Positions 23,652 through 33,589 of a DNA stretch of 41,185 nucleotides are shown piece after piece. A program made the translations under genes and the position numbers. The DNA comes from an uncultured Sphingomonadaceae bacterium (GTDB lineage Bacteria > Pseudomonadota > Alphaproteobacteria > Sphingomonadales > Sphingomonadaceae): contig CAMYJW010000020.1 of NCBI GenBank assembly GCA_947258815.1, positions 1 to 41,185 of the forward strand, in the 5' to 3' direction. Numbering within the stretch: the first letter of the stretch is position 1; each line of letters opens with the position of its first letter. The notes beneath the pieces are model-generated. The model was given only the letters and a program-made list of their open reading frames with translations, made no database searches and was not told the origin of the DNA.

Positions 23652-26051
23652 ATGAAATTCTCGCTCGAATGGCTGAAATACTATCTCGATACCAGCGCAT
23701 CGGTTGCGCAAATCGCGGCTGCGCTCAATGCCGTAGGCCTTGAAGTTGAAGGGATCGAAGACCCGGCCGAAACACTTGTAGGTTTTCGCGTCGCGAAAGT
23801 GCTGAGCGCCGAGCGCCACCCCGATGCCGATAAATTGCAGGTATTGTCCGTCGATGCCGGAACCGGCGAGGCGTCGCAGGTCGTGTGCGGCGCGGCCAAT
23901 GCGCGGGCCGGGATGGTTGGCGTGCTTGGGCTGGCAGGCGCGGTTGTCCCTTCCAATGGGATGACGCTGAAAAAGGCTTCGCTGCGCGGGGTGGAATCGA
24001 ACGGGATGATGTGTTCCGCCCGCGAACTGGAACAGGGCGACGATCACGAAGGCATCATCGAACTGCCAGCAGATGCGCCGATCGGCGCAAATTTCGCGGA
24101 ATATCAGAGCACAAGCCCGGTATTCGACATCGCGATCACGCCCAATCGCCCGGATTGCATGGGTGTGGTCGGAATTGCCAGAGATCTTGCGGCGGTTGGC
24201 ATGGGCTCGTTCAGGCCCGCCGCGATTCCCGATATTCCGGGAACATACCCTTGCCCCGTTGAAATCCGCACCGATGATCCGGCTGGCTGCCCTGCTTTCT
24301 TCGGGCGCGTAATTCGCGGTGTCCGGAATGGCCCGTCGCCAGACTGGATGCAGCGTCGGCTGATCGATGCAGGACAGCGCCCGATCAGCGCGCTGGTCGA
24401 TTGCACGAACTATCTTATGCTGGCGTGTGGCCGGCCCGGCCATGCCTATGATCTGGCGAAGCTTTCGGGGCCGGTGGTCGCGCGCAAGGCGCAGGCAGGT
24501 GAGAAAGTTCTTGCGCTGAACGAGAAAGAATACGCGCTCGATCCGGGGATGACTGTGATCGCGGACGATGGCGGCGTGCATGATATTGCGGGCATTATGG
24601 GCGGCGAACACTCTGGCTGCACCGATACGACAACAGACGTGCTGCTCGAAGTAGCCTATTTCGACCCGGAACACATCGCGGCGACCGGGCGCAAGCTCAA
24701 CCTCACGTCCGATGCGCGCCAACGTTTTGAGCGCGGTGTCGATCCGGCGTTTCTGGATGATGGCCTTGCCTTGCTGACCGATCTCATACTTACAACATGC
24801 GGCGGCGAAGCGTCAGAAGTGGTGCGCGCGGGAACGCCGCCAGCCGATGCGAAAGTTGTGTCGTTCGATCCAACGCTGGTTGAGCGGCTGGGCGGCGTGG
24901 TTATCGCGCCGGAAGAACAGCAGCGTATCCTTGGCGAACTGGGCTTTGCCGTTGAATCGGGTGAACGCTGGAATATCACGGTGCCCGGCTGGCGGCCCGA
25001 TATTGAAGGCGCGGCCGATATCGTCGAGGAAGTGATCCGTATTCACGGGCTTGATGCAATCGAGAGCGTTCCGCTCCCGCGCGATCCCGGCGTGGCCCGG
25101 CCAACGGCGACACCTGCCCAGAAACTGGAGCGCCGCGTGCGCCGCGCGGCTGCTGCGCGCGGCATGCACGAAGCGGTGACATGGTCGTTCATCCCCGAAG
25201 CCGATGCAGCGGCATTTGCCGAAGGGGAAGGCGGTGTGTGGACTCTCGCCAATCCGATCAGCGAAGAGATGAAGGCCATGCGCCCCTCGCTTTTGCCGGG
25301 ATTGCTGGCGGCGGCAAAACGCAATGTCGATCGCGGCGCGGCGGGCCTGCGGCTGTTCGAAGTCGGGCGGCGGTATCTTCGCGGTGAGGGCGGGGCGAGC
25401 GATGAGCGGCTGACACTGGGGCTGGTGCTGGCTGGCGAAAAATCGGCACGCGGCTGGGCATCGGGCAAAGCCGCTTCGTTCGATGCCTACGATGCCAAGG
25501 CCGAAGCGCTGGCTTTGCTGAGCGAAGCGGGCGCGCGAGCCGACAAATTGCAGGTGATGGGCGATGCCGGCCCGCAATTTCATCCCGGCCAGTCCGCGAC
25601 ATTGCGGCTGGGGCCAAAGAACGTGCTGGCGCGCTTCGGTATGCTTCACCCGACCACGCTCAGACAATTTGATATCGATGTGCCGGTGGCCGCCGCGGAG
25701 GTGTTTCTGGACGCGATTCCGGGCCGGAAAGCCGCATCCGGCTTTGCCCGTTCACAATATGCGCCGCCTGCTTTGCAGGCCGTGACGCGCGACTTTGCGT
25801 TCCTTGTGGCGAATGATCTGCCAGCGGGCGATCTGGTTCGTGTTGTTGCCAGCGCGGATAAGGCAAACATCGTTGCCGCGCGTCTGTTTGATGATTTTCG
25901 GGGTCAGGGCGTGCCCGAAGGCCAAAAATCGCTGGCGATCGAGGTTACGCTCCAGCCGGGTGAGAAAAGCTATACCGAGGACGATCTGAAAGCGATTTCG
26001 GACCGGATCACCGCAGCTGCGGCCAAGCAGGGTGCGACGCTTCGCGCATGA
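23652..26051 (+). CDS. pheT: phenylalanine--tRNA ligase beta subunit
   Basis: The 799-residue subunit has the full domain set: an N-terminal tRNA-binding OB fold (about 40-150, VAKVLSAERHPDADKLQVLSVD), the B3/B4 editing domain (PLV-type CTNYLMLACGRPGHAYDL near 255), the B5 domain (IVEEVIRIHGLDAI), the core-like region (EAVTWSFIPE, NPISEEMKAMRPSLLPGLL) and the C-terminal FDX-ACB anticodon-binding domain (about 700-795, QAVTRDFAFLVANDL). It corrects Tyr mischarging. Its stop overlaps the prfC start (ATGA). Confidence 0.97.
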   Translation: MKFSLEWLKYYLDTSASVAQIAAALNAVGLEVEGIEDPAETLVGFRVAKVLSAERHPDADKLQVLSVDAGTGEASQVVCGAANARAGMVGVLGLAGAVVPSNGMTLKKASLRGVESNGMMCSARELEQGDDHEGIIELPADAPIGANFAEYQSTSPVFDIAITPNRPDCMGVVGIARDLAAVGMGSFRPAAIPDIPGTYPCPVEIRTDDPAGCPAFFGRVIRGVRNGPSPDWMQRRLIDAGQRPISALVDCTNYLMLACGRPGHAYDLAKLSGPVVARKAQAGEKVLALNEKEYALDPGMTVIADDGGVHDIAGIMGGEHSGCTDTTTDVLLEVAYFDPEHIAATGRKLNLTSDARQRFERGVDPAFLDDGLALLTDLILTTCGGEASEVVRAGTPPADAKVVSFDPTLVERLGGVVIAPEEQQRILGELGFAVESGERWNITVPGWRPDIEGAADIVEEVIRIHGLDAIESVPLPRDPGVARPTATPAQKLERRVRRAAAARGMHEAVTWSFIPEADAAAFAEGEGGVWTLANPISEEMKAMRPSLLPGLLAAAKRNVDRGAAGLRLFEVGRRYLRGEGGASDERLTLGLVLAGEKSARGWASGKAASFDAYDAKAEALALLSEAGARADKLQVMGDAGPQFHPGQSATLRLGPKNVLARFGMLHPTTLRQFDIDVPVAAAEVFLDAIPGRKAASGFARSQYAPPALQAVTRDFAFLVANDLPAGDLVRVVASADKANIVAARLFDDFRGQGVPEGQKSLAIEVTLQPGEKSYTEDDLKAISDRITAAAAKQGATLRA

Positions 26052-27586
26052 CATCGAACCGCCGCACATTCGCCATCATCTCGCATCCCGATGCGGGTAA
26101 GACGACGCTGACCGAGAAGCTGTTGCTTCAGGGCGGCGCGATTCATCTTGCCGGTGAAGTGAAGGCGCGCGGCAATGCGCGTCGCGCCCGGTCTGACTGG
26201 ATGAAGATTGAGCAGCAACGTGGGATCTCGGTCACCAGTTCGGTGATGACGTTTGAAAAGACGTATGAAAACGGCGATATTGTTACATTCAATCTGCTCG
26301 ATACGCCGGGGCATGAAGATTTTTCAGAAGATACCTATCGCACGCTCACGGCGGTCGATTCGGCGATCATGGTGATTGATGCCGCCAAGGGCATCGAGCC
26401 GCAGACGCGCAAGCTGTTTGAAGTGTGTCGCTTGCGTTCCGTGCCGATCATGACCTTCATCAACAAGGCGGACCGTGAAGGCCGCCCGTGTTTCGATCTG
26501 CTCGATGAAGTGGCCGATATGCTCGCGCTTGATGTCAGCCCGCAAAGCTGGCCGGTCGGAATGGGCGGGCTGTTTGAAGGCATTCTCGATATCGGCTCGG
26601 GCCGGGTCAGTCGCCCGGAAGGCGATAGCCGCGAGTTTCTGGGCAAAGTGGATGAAGGCGCGGCGTTGCCGGAAGACGTTGCCGAAGAAGTCGAACTGGC
26701 GCAGGCTGGCTATCCCGAATTCGATCTTGATGCCTATCGCAGCGGCGATCTGACGCCCGTTTATTTCGGGTCGGCTCTCAAGAACTTTGGCGTCGCCGAA
26801 CTGATCGATGCCATTGCCCGCTATGCGCCGCCGCCACGTCCCCAGCCGACAGATGCCGGAGAAATCGCGCCTGACCGGGGCGAAGTGTCTGGTTTCATCT
26901 TCAAGGTGCAGGCCAACATGGACCCGCAGCACCGCGATCGGATCGCGTTCATGCGGCTTGTTTCGGGCACTTTCAAACGCGGGATGAAGCTGACGCCGTC
27001 TGGCCTTGGCAAACCGATCGCTATTCATTCACCGATCATGTTTTTCGCGCAGGATCGCGAAATTGCTGACACCGCGCTGCCGGGTGACATCATCGGCATT
27101 CCCAACCACGGCACGTTGCGTGTTGGCGATACACTTTCCGAAAAGAACGAGATCCGCTTTACCGGGCTGCCCAATTTTGCGCCGGAAATCCTGCAGCGCA
27201 TCGCGCTCAAGGATCCGACTAAGACCAAGCAATTGCGAAAAGCGCTCGACGATCTGTCTGAAGAGGGCGTGATTCAGGTGTTCTACCCGGAGATCGGCGC
27301 GCAGTGGATTATCGGCGTTGTCGGTCAGCTCCAGCTCGAAGTGCTGATCTCGCGGCTGGAGGCCGAATACAAGGTTGAGGCCGTGCTAGAACCCGCACCG
27401 TTTGATACCGCCCGATGGGTGACCGGCGAGGATAGCGTGTTGGATGCGTTTGCCGATATCAACAAGTCCAACCTTGCGCGTGACCGCGATGGGGATCCGG
27501 TCTTCCTGGCCAAATCGGCCTGGGATGTGGGCTATCAGGAAGAGCGCAATCCCGATCTCAGATTCAGCACCACCAAGGAGCGTTAA
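26048..27586 (+). CDS. prfC: peptide chain release factor 3
   Basis: RF3 is a translational GTPase that removes RF1/RF2 from the ribosome after peptide release. The 512-residue protein has G1 SHPDAGKTTLTEKLL, the switch segment ARRARSDWMKIEQQRGISV, G3 DTPGHEDFSEDTYR, G4 NKADREGR, and the RF3 C-terminal signature AQWIIGVVGQLQLEVL. RSDWMK separates it from EF-G. It is translationally coupled to pheT through ATGA, so termination and Phe charging genes share a transcript. Confidence 0.96.
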   Translation: MTSNRRTFAIISHPDAGKTTLTEKLLLQGGAIHLAGEVKARGNARRARSDWMKIEQQRGISVTSSVMTFEKTYENGDIVTFNLLDTPGHEDFSEDTYRTLTAVDSAIMVIDAAKGIEPQTRKLFEVCRLRSVPIMTFINKADREGRPCFDLLDEVADMLALDVSPQSWPVGMGGLFEGILDIGSGRVSRPEGDSREFLGKVDEGAALPEDVAEEVELAQAGYPEFDLDAYRSGDLTPVYFGSALKNFGVAELIDAIARYAPPPRPQPTDAGEIAPDRGEVSGFIFKVQANMDPQHRDRIAFMRLVSGTFKRGMKLTPSGLGKPIAIHSPIMFFAQDREIADTALPGDIIGIPNHGTLRVGDTLSEKNEIRFTGLPNFAPEILQRIALKDPTKTKQLRKALDDLSEEGVIQVFYPEIGAQWIIGVVGQLQLEVLISRLEAEYKVEAVLEPAPFDTARWVTGEDSVLDAFADINKSNLARDRDGDPVFLAKSAWDVGYQEERNPDLRFSTTKER

Positions 27587-27687
27587 CTCCTGAGCCTGAA
27601 TTGCGCCGCCCGTTCTGCGGCGAATTGCACATTGCACATCGCGCACTATCTCAGTGCCTTGAGACTATCCAAAGTGCGGCGGTTCGT

Positions 27688-28392
27688 TTGCAGCTCAGAT
27701 TTGCCAGTTACAACATTCGCAAGGCGATCGGTCTTGATCGTCGTCGCGATCCCGACCGTATTCTTGCCGTCCTCAAAGAGATCGACGCCGATATTGTGGC
27801 GTTGCAGGAGGCAGACCGGCGGTTTGGCCGGAGGGCCAGTGCGCTCCCGTTACAGGCGATTTACGAGCGCACGCCATATCGGCCGGTCCGGCTTGCGATG
27901 AAATCGGGCAGCATGGGCTGGCATGGCAACGCGTTGCTGGTCCGTCGTGGAATTGAAGTGACGGACGCGAGCCCCATTTTGCTGCCCACGCTGGAGCCGC
28001 GCGGTGCGGTCCGCGTCGATCTTCTGATCGGTTCGCAGGCGCTGCGGGTGGTTGGCATGCATCTCGATCTGTCGGGATTGCGGCGGCGACACCAGATGCG
28101 CAGTGTTCTCTCGCATGTTGAAACCTGCGGCATCCCATGTCCGACAGTTCTGATGGGCGATCTCAACAACTGGTCTGAAAGCAGGGGGTGTTTTCGCGAG
28201 ATCGAAAGCGATTGGCAGGTCCTGTCGTCAGGCCGCAGTTACCCGTCGCACCGGCCGCTTGCCAGGCTCGATCGCATCATCGCATCGGGTGAATGGAATG
28301 TGCGCGCAACCGGCGCTCATCACAGCGCCTTGTCCGCCAAAGGATCCGATCATTTGCCCGTCTGGGCCGAACTCGCCCTGCCTAAAAGATAG
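27688..28392 (+). CDS. endonuclease/exonuclease/phosphatase-fold protein
   Basis: The 234-residue protein has the EEP (DNase I-like) fold motifs: ASYNIRKAIG near the start, DADIVALQEADRRFG with the metal-binding Glu, the core Asp-Asn in VLMGDLNNWSES and the C-terminal catalytic GSDHLPVWAEL. The EEP superfamily cleaves phosphodiesters in nucleic acids or lipids; the substrate is unknown here. TTG 27688 is chosen because the fold starts there; upstream in-frame TTG codons at 27601 and 27625 would add up to 29 residues. The 101 bp after prfC contain a small CGCCGC/GCGGCG hairpin (27604-27622). Confidence 0.85.
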   Translation: MQLRFASYNIRKAIGLDRRRDPDRILAVLKEIDADIVALQEADRRFGRRASALPLQAIYERTPYRPVRLAMKSGSMGWHGNALLVRRGIEVTDASPILLPTLEPRGAVRVDLLIGSQALRVVGMHLDLSGLRRRHQMRSVLSHVETCGIPCPTVLMGDLNNWSESRGCFREIESDWQVLSSGRSYPSHRPLARLDRIIASGEWNVRATGAHHSALSAKGSDHLPVWAELALPKR

Positions 28393-28403
28393 GCAGCTGC
28401 CTA
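28390..28403. other. 14-bp perfect palindrome at the end of the nuclease gene
   Basis: TAGGCAGCTGCCTA is its own reverse complement and includes the stop codon of the preceding gene. It sits about 90 bp upstream of the sigma-54 promoter and may be an operator or chance. A second dyad, CGCATC-N7-GATGCG (28420-28438), lies between it and the promoter. Confidence 0.3.
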
Positions 28404-28458
28404 CCGGGCGAGCGACCAGCGCATCCGGGGCAGATGCGGAATGTTGGCAAATCCCTGA

Positions 28459-28881
<423 letters not shown>

Positions 28882-28898
28882 TGAGGGGGAATTTCACA

Positions 28899-30215
28899 AT
28901 GAGTAATATGGTTTTCAAACTGGGCGGCGCCACTGTGGCCGCCCTCGCGCTCGCCGAGCCGGCGCTTGCGCAAGAGGCTGAGGCCGCTGCGGCCGAAGCC
29001 GTTAGTGGCGGAACCGGCTATATCCTGAACACGCTGCTGTTCCTGATCGGCGGGTTTCTTGTCATGTGGATGGCGGCAGGTTTCGCCATGCTCGAAGCTG
29101 GCCTCGTGCGCAGCAAGAACGTTTCGGTTCAATGTATCAAGAACATTGGCCTTTATTCGATCGCGGGCCTGATGTTCTGGGTCGTCGGTTATAACATTGC
29201 GTATGGTGTCGCCGAAGGTGGTTTTGTCTCCACCAACTGGGCGCCATACTGGATGCAGGGCGTTGGCGAAGCTGACACTGACACCGGCTATTCGGTTGCG
29301 TCAGACTGGTTCTTCCAGATGGTGTTCTGCGCGACGACCGCCTCGATCGTTTCAGGCACCGTTGCGGAACGTGTGCGGATCGTGCCGTTCTTTATCTTCG
29401 TGACCGTTCTGACCGGCGTGATCTATCCGATCGTTGTGAGCTGGGAATGGGGCGCTGGCTGGCTTGACGCCATGGGCTTCTCGGATTTTGCGGGCTCAAC
29501 GCTGGTGCACTCAACAGGTGGCTGGGCTGCGTTGATGGGCGCACTGATCATCGGCCCGCGGCTTGGACGTTTCGTCGATGGCAAGGTTAACGTCTTCCCC
29601 GGTTCAAGCATTCCGCTTGCAACGCTGGGTACGTTCATCCTGTGGCTCGGCTGGTTTGGCTTCAATGGCGCTTCGCAGCTCGCGATGGGCACGATTGGCG
29701 ATGTTTCCGACGTTTCGAAGATCTTCGTAAACACCAACATGGCCGCTGCCGCTGGCGTGGTTGTCGCCATCATCCTGACACAGATTCGCTACGGCAAAGC
29801 TGATGTGACGATGGCTCTCAATGGCGCTCTTGCGGGTCTTGTCGCGATTACGGCCGAACCGCTTACGCCGAATGTGGGCATGGCGATCATCATTGGCGGT
29901 ATCGGTGGTGCACTTCCGGTGATCTTTGTTCCGATCCTTGACAAGATGAAGATCGATGACGTGGTCGGCGCAATTCCGGTCCACCTTGTCGCAGGCATCT
30001 GGGGCACGCTGGCCGTGCCGCTGACAAATGGCGATGTGCCGTTCATGGCTCAGCTTACCGGTGTTGTCGGCGTGGGTGTGTTCACTTGCGTTACCAGCGG
30101 GATCGTATGGTTTGCTCTCAAGGCAATCATGGGTGTCCGCCCGACTGAAGAAGTTGAGGTCAATGGCCTGGATATGGCCGAGGTGGGTGTCGAAGCTTAC
30201 CCCGAATTTAATTGA
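28899..30215 (+). CDS. amtB: ammonium transporter
   Basis: The 438-residue protein has an N-terminal signal-like segment (GGATVAALALAEPALAQ, about 9-25), then an acidic Ala/Glu stretch and about 11 membrane helices. Family motifs are FLVMWMAAGFAMLEAGLVRSKN, WFFQMVFCATTASIVSGTVAERV, DFAGSTLVHSTGGWAALMGA and GAIPVHLVAGIWGTLAV. The last two hold the twin histidines of the ammonium pore. ATG 28899 is chosen because AGGGGGAA precedes it at good spacing. GlnK should block the pore when nitrogen is plentiful. It is flanked by two PII genes. Confidence 0.96.
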   Translation: MSNMVFKLGGATVAALALAEPALAQEAEAAAAEAVSGGTGYILNTLLFLIGGFLVMWMAAGFAMLEAGLVRSKNVSVQCIKNIGLYSIAGLMFWVVGYNIAYGVAEGGFVSTNWAPYWMQGVGEADTDTGYSVASDWFFQMVFCATTASIVSGTVAERVRIVPFFIFVTVLTGVIYPIVVSWEWGAGWLDAMGFSDFAGSTLVHSTGGWAALMGALIIGPRLGRFVDGKVNVFPGSSIPLATLGTFILWLGWFGFNGASQLAMGTIGDVSDVSKIFVNTNMAAAAGVVVAIILTQIRYGKADVTMALNGALAGLVAITAEPLTPNVGMAIIIGGIGGALPVIFVPILDKMKIDDVVGAIPVHLVAGIWGTLAVPLTNGDVPFMAQLTGVVGVGVFTCVTSGIVWFALKAIMGVRPTEEVEVNGLDMAEVGVEAYPEFN

Positions 30216-30305
30216 CCTGATCAAGTTTGGCGGGGTGGGGTTTCCTCCTCTCCTCCCCCTCACCCCGCCTCACATTGTTCCTCCTGCGAACAATCAAACT
30301 CCTAA

Positions 30306-30337
30306 GGGCCGAAGCTTAGTCTTCGGCCCATTTTTCT
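30306..30337 (+). terminator. intrinsic terminator after amtB
   Basis: GGGCCGAAG (30306-30314) pairs with CTTCGGCCC (30321-30329) around CTTAGT and is followed by ATTTTTCTTT. It is a textbook terminator, 90 bp after amtB, so the second PII gene probably needs its own promoter or read-through. Confidence 0.92.
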
Positions 30338-30380
30338 TTGTCGACAGTCGAGTCTGTGCTTCAAGGAGCCAATCGTATTC

Positions 30381-30396
30381 TGGCAAGCAGAGGGCA
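30381..30396 (+). promoter_or_regulatory. weak sigma-54-like site before the second PII gene
   Basis: TGGCAAG-N4-GGGCA keeps the essential GG-N10-GC spacing, but the -12 element is GGGC, not TTGC. It is 65 bp upstream of the gene. It might be a degenerate copy of the upstream promoter. Confidence 0.3.
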
Positions 30397-30460
30397 ACAG
30401 CCCGGCCAGCGACGATAACAGGTGGCCGACAGGCCGTTTAACCAGTGGGAGAGGCTGCGA

Positions 30461-30799
30461 ATGAAATTCATCGTTGCGATTATCAAGCCATTCAAGCTTG
30501 AAGAGGTGCGCGAGGCACTTGGAGAAATCGGTGTCGCGGGGCTGACGGCTTCTGAAGTCAAGGGTTTTGGCCGCCAGAAGGGCCAGACCGAGATATACCG
30601 GGGCGCTGAATATACCACCAATATGCTGCCCAAGGTGAAACTTGAACTGGCCGTTTCGGACGCGATGGCTCCGTCTGTTGTCGAAACGATCCAGCGGGTA
30701 TCCAGCAGCGAAAGTATCGGCGACGGCAAGATATTCGTGCTCGATGTCGAATCGGCGGTTCGAATCCGCACTGGCGAAACCGGCGACGACGCGCTCTGA
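30461..30799 (+). CDS. PII nitrogen-regulatory protein (second copy)
   Basis: The 112-residue protein has the same length as the first copy and is very similar ([68 protein letters not shown]). It keeps Y46, the uridylylation site Y51 and all nucleotide-binding residues I can compare. Differences cluster in residues 60-85 (LELAVSDAMAPSVVETIQRVSSSES versus the first copy), away from the T-loop tip. A terminator separates it from amtB. It could be a GlnB-like paralog or a differently expressed GlnK. No glnA follows. Confidence 0.95.
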   Translation: MKFIVAIIKPFKLEEVREALGEIGVAGLTASEVKGFGRQKGQTEIYRGAEYTTNMLPKVKLELAVSDAMAPSVVETIQRVSSSESIGDGKIFVLDVESAVRIRTGETGDDAL

Positions 30800-30835
30800 T
30801 TGGGCCGGATTGACGGTTCCGGCGGTGCGACTGAC

Positions 30836-31267
30836 TTAGTCGCTGCCAGCCGCCAGCATGTCGACCATCGCGCGAACCGGTGAAATATCGTAACCGGCAT
30901 CGGCCGCCTGCGCAGCTATCTTTTGGGGGTTGCCGCCGCGGCTGGCCTGAGCGAGCGACCACAGCAATGTTGAGCGCGTGCCGGACCGGCAATATGCCAG
31001 TACCGGCCCTTTCGCCTGCTCAAGCGCCTGTGCCATTGCTTCTACCTGTGTCTCGCTGAAGCCGGACTGGCCAATCGGAATTGCGCAATATGCAAGGCCA
31101 GCTCCGGTTGCGGCGGCTTCGATTTCCTCGCCGGGCGTCTGATCGTCGCTCTCGCCGTCGGGGCGGTTATTGATGACAAGTGCTATGCCCAGCTTCCGGG
31201 CTTCGGCGATATCGGCCACGGAAATTTGCGGACTGGCGAAAACGCTGTCGGAAAGTTTTCGAAACAC
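30836..31267 (-). CDS. DUF442/TIGR01244-type cysteine phosphatase-like protein
   Basis: The 143-residue protein belongs to the dual-specificity-phosphatase-like family found as the N-terminal domain of Blh/BigR-linked sulfur proteins. The active-site loop is AYCRSGTRS (C-x5-R near residues 99-105). Other hallmarks are SDSVFASPQISVADIAEARKLG, VINNRPDGESDDQ and YCAIPIGQSGFSE. GTG 31267 is chosen because GGGAG precedes it by six bases and the fold begins there; the frame stays open upstream, but that part is the complement of the cold-shock gene. The role may be sulfide or persulfide handling, uncertain. It is divergent from the cold-shock gene, with 297 bp between them. Confidence 0.85.
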   Translation of the reverse strand: MFRKLSDSVFASPQISVADIAEARKLGIALVINNRPDGESDDQTPGEEIEAAATGAGLAYCAIPIGQSGFSETQVEAMAQALEQAKGPVLAYCRSGTRSTLLWSLAQASRGGNPQKIAAQAADAGYDISPVRAMVDMLAAGSD

Positions 31268-31564
31268 AGGGTACTCCCTTTGATACTTGCAGCAGTGCCG
31301 CGCGCTGTATGCGCGGTTCATGGCGCCGCATACATCTGTCACGGGCCATCGCGTGTCAGCCCAAAGTGCATCTGTCTGGCACATTTGTGGCAAGTGCAAG
31401 ACCTGCGCGCAATTCTGTTCGCCATTATATGGGGAATGGTGTATAGCCACCTTCGCAGAAAAAGGCTGGGCAGCTTGCCTGGCGGCGTTTTCTGACATCC
31501 GGGGCGCTTCGTCCACGTATCCGGGTGAACGCTTGCGGGGCGATGCGAAGGTACTTTCGAAGAA

Positions 31565-32251
31565 ATGGGTTTTGATAGAGGTCGTCGCGGAAGGGGACGC
31601 GACAAGCGGGATCGGTTCGGAGAGGAAGAATTCGATCCATTTTACAGCGGCAAGCAAGACCGGTTCGGTGATGGCGACCGGTTCGGAGGCGGCGCTCCTG
31701 CAGGAGGTAACCGGTCCGAAGGTGGCGGCTTTGGCGGCGGCGGCGCTGGAGGCGGGCGCGGTGGAATGCCTGCCCAGGTTGTTGGCGAAGGCAAAGGCGC
31801 GGTCAAATTCTTCAATTCGAACAAGGGCTTCGGCTTTATCCAGCGTGAAGATGGCGGCGAAGATGTGTTCGTCCATATCAGCGCTGTTGAGCGCGCGGGT
31901 CTCGAAGGACTGGCCGAAGGGCAGCAGCTCGAATTCACGCTTGTGGACCGCGGCGGAAAGGTGTCTGCAAGCGATCTTCAGGTTGTTGGTGATGTGCTGC
32001 CGGTGCAGAAGCGTGAGGCTCCCCAGCGTGAACTGACTGGAGAAAAGGCCACCGGCACGGTGAAATTCTTCAACACGATGAAGGGTTTTGGTTTTATCAC
32101 GCGGGATGATGGGCAGCCTGATGCGTTTGTGCATATCAGCGCTGTTGAGCGTTCGGGCCTTACGAGTCTGAATGAAGGCGACCGAGTCGAATTCGATCTC
32201 GAAGTCGATCGACGCGGGAAGTATTCCGCCGTCAACCTCGTGCCGTGCTGA
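31565..32251 (+). CDS. two-domain cold-shock protein with glycine-rich N-terminus
   Basis: The 228-residue protein has two cold-shock domains, at about 75-145 ([33 protein letters not shown]) and 157-228 ([20 protein letters not shown]), each with RNP1 (KGFGFI) and RNP2 (VFVHI / AFVHI). The first 70 residues are charged then Gly/Arg-rich ([22 protein letters not shown]), reminiscent of RGG RNA-binding tails. It should bind single-stranded RNA or DNA. Such two-domain forms are usual in alphaproteobacteria. The 297 bp upstream may hold a long leader RNA as in cspA-type genes; I see no defined motif there. Confidence 0.93.
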   Translation: MGFDRGRRGRGRDKRDRFGEEEFDPFYSGKQDRFGDGDRFGGGAPAGGNRSEGGGFGGGGAGGGRGGMPAQVVGEGKGAVKFFNSNKGFGFIQREDGGEDVFVHISAVERAGLEGLAEGQQLEFTLVDRGGKVSASDLQVVGDVLPVQKREAPQRELTGEKATGTVKFFNTMKGFGFITRDDGQPDAFVHISAVERSGLTSLNEGDRVEFDLEVDRRGKYSAVNLVPC

Positions 32252-32310
32252 GGTAGGCGTTGTGCGTGTCCGGGGTTTGACCCGGGCGGCGCAAATGCAT
32301 AAATGCACGC

Positions 32311-32350
32311 AAATGGCGGCCCGGAGTTATTGGCTCGGGGGCCGCCATTT
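32311..32350 (+). terminator. terminator between the cold-shock gene and argD
   Basis: AAATGGCGGCCC (32311-32322) pairs with GGGCCGCCATTT (32339-32350) around a 16-base loop, and TCGTTTTCG follows. The 12-bp stem is strong, though the T-run is short. Confidence 0.75.
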
Positions 32351-32398
32351 GTCGTTTTCGATGCCCCGAATGCGGGTCGCGAAACAAGGAGGCGGAAT

Positions 32399-33589
32399 AT
32401 GTCGATCACTGCGTTGATGCCCGTTTATGGGCGGAATGAAGTGCGCCCCGTGAGAGGGGAGCATTGCCATCTCATCGGTGAAGACGGTCGACGCTTTCTG
32501 GATTTCGCGTCGGGGATCGCGGTGAATGCGCTGGGCCATTCCCACGCCGGGCTGATTGCGGCTGTTCAGAAGCAGGCCGAAACGCTGATGCACTGCTCAA
32601 ATCTCTATGGCAGTCCGCAGGGGGAGCATCTTGCGCAGCGGCTTGTTGACCTGACATTCGCCGATACGGTGTTTTTCACCAATTCGGGCGCCGAGGCTGT
32701 CGAGTGCGCGATAAAGACTGCGCGTGCCTATCATCAGCAGGGCGGAAATCCCGACAGGTATGAGCTGATTACGTTCAACAATGCGTTTCACGGCCGGACG
32801 ATGGCGACAATCAGCGCATCGAGTCAGGAAAAGATGCACACTGGCTTTCAGCCCCTGCTTCCCGGTTTCCGGTATTGTGAGTTCAATGATCTTGCTGCGG
32901 CCGCAGCGGCGATCGGGCCGAATACGGCCGGATTTCTTGTTGAGCCGATACAGGGCGAAGGCGGCATCAGGATAGCATCCGATGCATTCCTGAAAGGATT
33001 GCGGGCCCTGTGCGACGAACACGGGCTTATGCTGATCCTTGACGAAGTGCAGACAGGTGTGGCGCGCACAGGCACTTTCTATGCCTACGAACAGTATGGG
33101 ATCGAGCCTGACATATTGGCGACCGCCAAAGGGCTGGGCGGCGGATTTCCGATCGGCGCGTGTCTTGCCACTGAGGATGCGGCGCGTGGGATGGGCATCG
33201 GCGCGCACGGATCGACATATGGCGGTAACCCTCTTGGCGTCGCAGCTGCGGAAGCGGTTCTGGATGTTGTTGCTGACGAAGGTTTTCTGGCCGATGTGCG
33301 CGACAAGGGAGAACGGCTGCGGGGGCGGCTCGAACAGTTCATCGGAAATTACCCGGAGCTGTTCGAATCGGTTCGCGGGCGCGGGTTGTTGACGGGGCTC
33401 AGGATGAAGGTTGAGCCGCGCGCATTCGTCGCACATTTACGCGACAACCATGAGGTGCTCACGGTTTCGGCTGGCGATAACGTGGTGCGGATTGTCCCGC
33501 CACTGGTTATCGACGATAGCCACATCGATGAATTTATGGGAAAACTGTCTGCGGCAGCAGCCAGCTATTCGCCTGAGGAGAGCGGGTGA
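32399..33589 (+). CDS. argD: acetylornithine aminotransferase
   Basis: ArgD converts N-acetylglutamate semialdehyde to N-acetylornithine in arginine synthesis; it may also act in lysine synthesis. The 396-residue class III PLP enzyme shows [65 protein letters not shown] and the Schiff-base lysine in [14 protein letters not shown] (near 243). ATG 32399 has AAGGAGG seven bases upstream. Its stop overlaps the argF start by one base (TGATG), the first junction of a three-gene operon. Confidence 0.96.
   Translation: MSITALMPVYGRNEVRPVRGEHCHLIGEDGRRFLDFASGIAVNALGHSHAGLIAAVQKQAETLMHCSNLYGSPQGEHLAQRLVDLTFADTVFFTNSGAEAVECAIKTARAYHQQGGNPDRYELITFNNAFHGRTMATISASSQEKMHTGFQPLLPGFRYCEFNDLAAAAAAIGPNTAGFLVEPIQGEGGIRIASDAFLKGLRALCDEHGLMLILDEVQTGVARTGTFYAYEQYGIEPDILATAKGLGGGFPIGACLATEDAARGMGIGAHGSTYGGNPLGVAAAEAVLDVVADEGFLADVRDKGERLRGRLEQFIGNYPELFESVRGRGLLTGLRMKVEPRAFVAHLRDNHEVLTVSAGDNVVRIVPPLVIDDSHIDEFMGKLSAAAASYSPEESG

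Noticed and set aside
23136..24722. 528-codon minus-strand frame opposite pheS/pheT
   Set aside because: It crosses two well-identified genes and shows only Arg/His-rich antisense composition.
31287..31564. Cysteine-containing plus-strand frame in the leader of the cold-shock gene
   Set aside because: It overlaps the cold-shock gene in another frame, has no ribosome site and no recognisable domain; more likely leader sequence.
31268..32308. Upstream extension of the DUF442-type frame to 490 residues
   Set aside because: The extra part is the complement of the cold-shock gene; a ribosome site and GTG at 31267 mark the real start.
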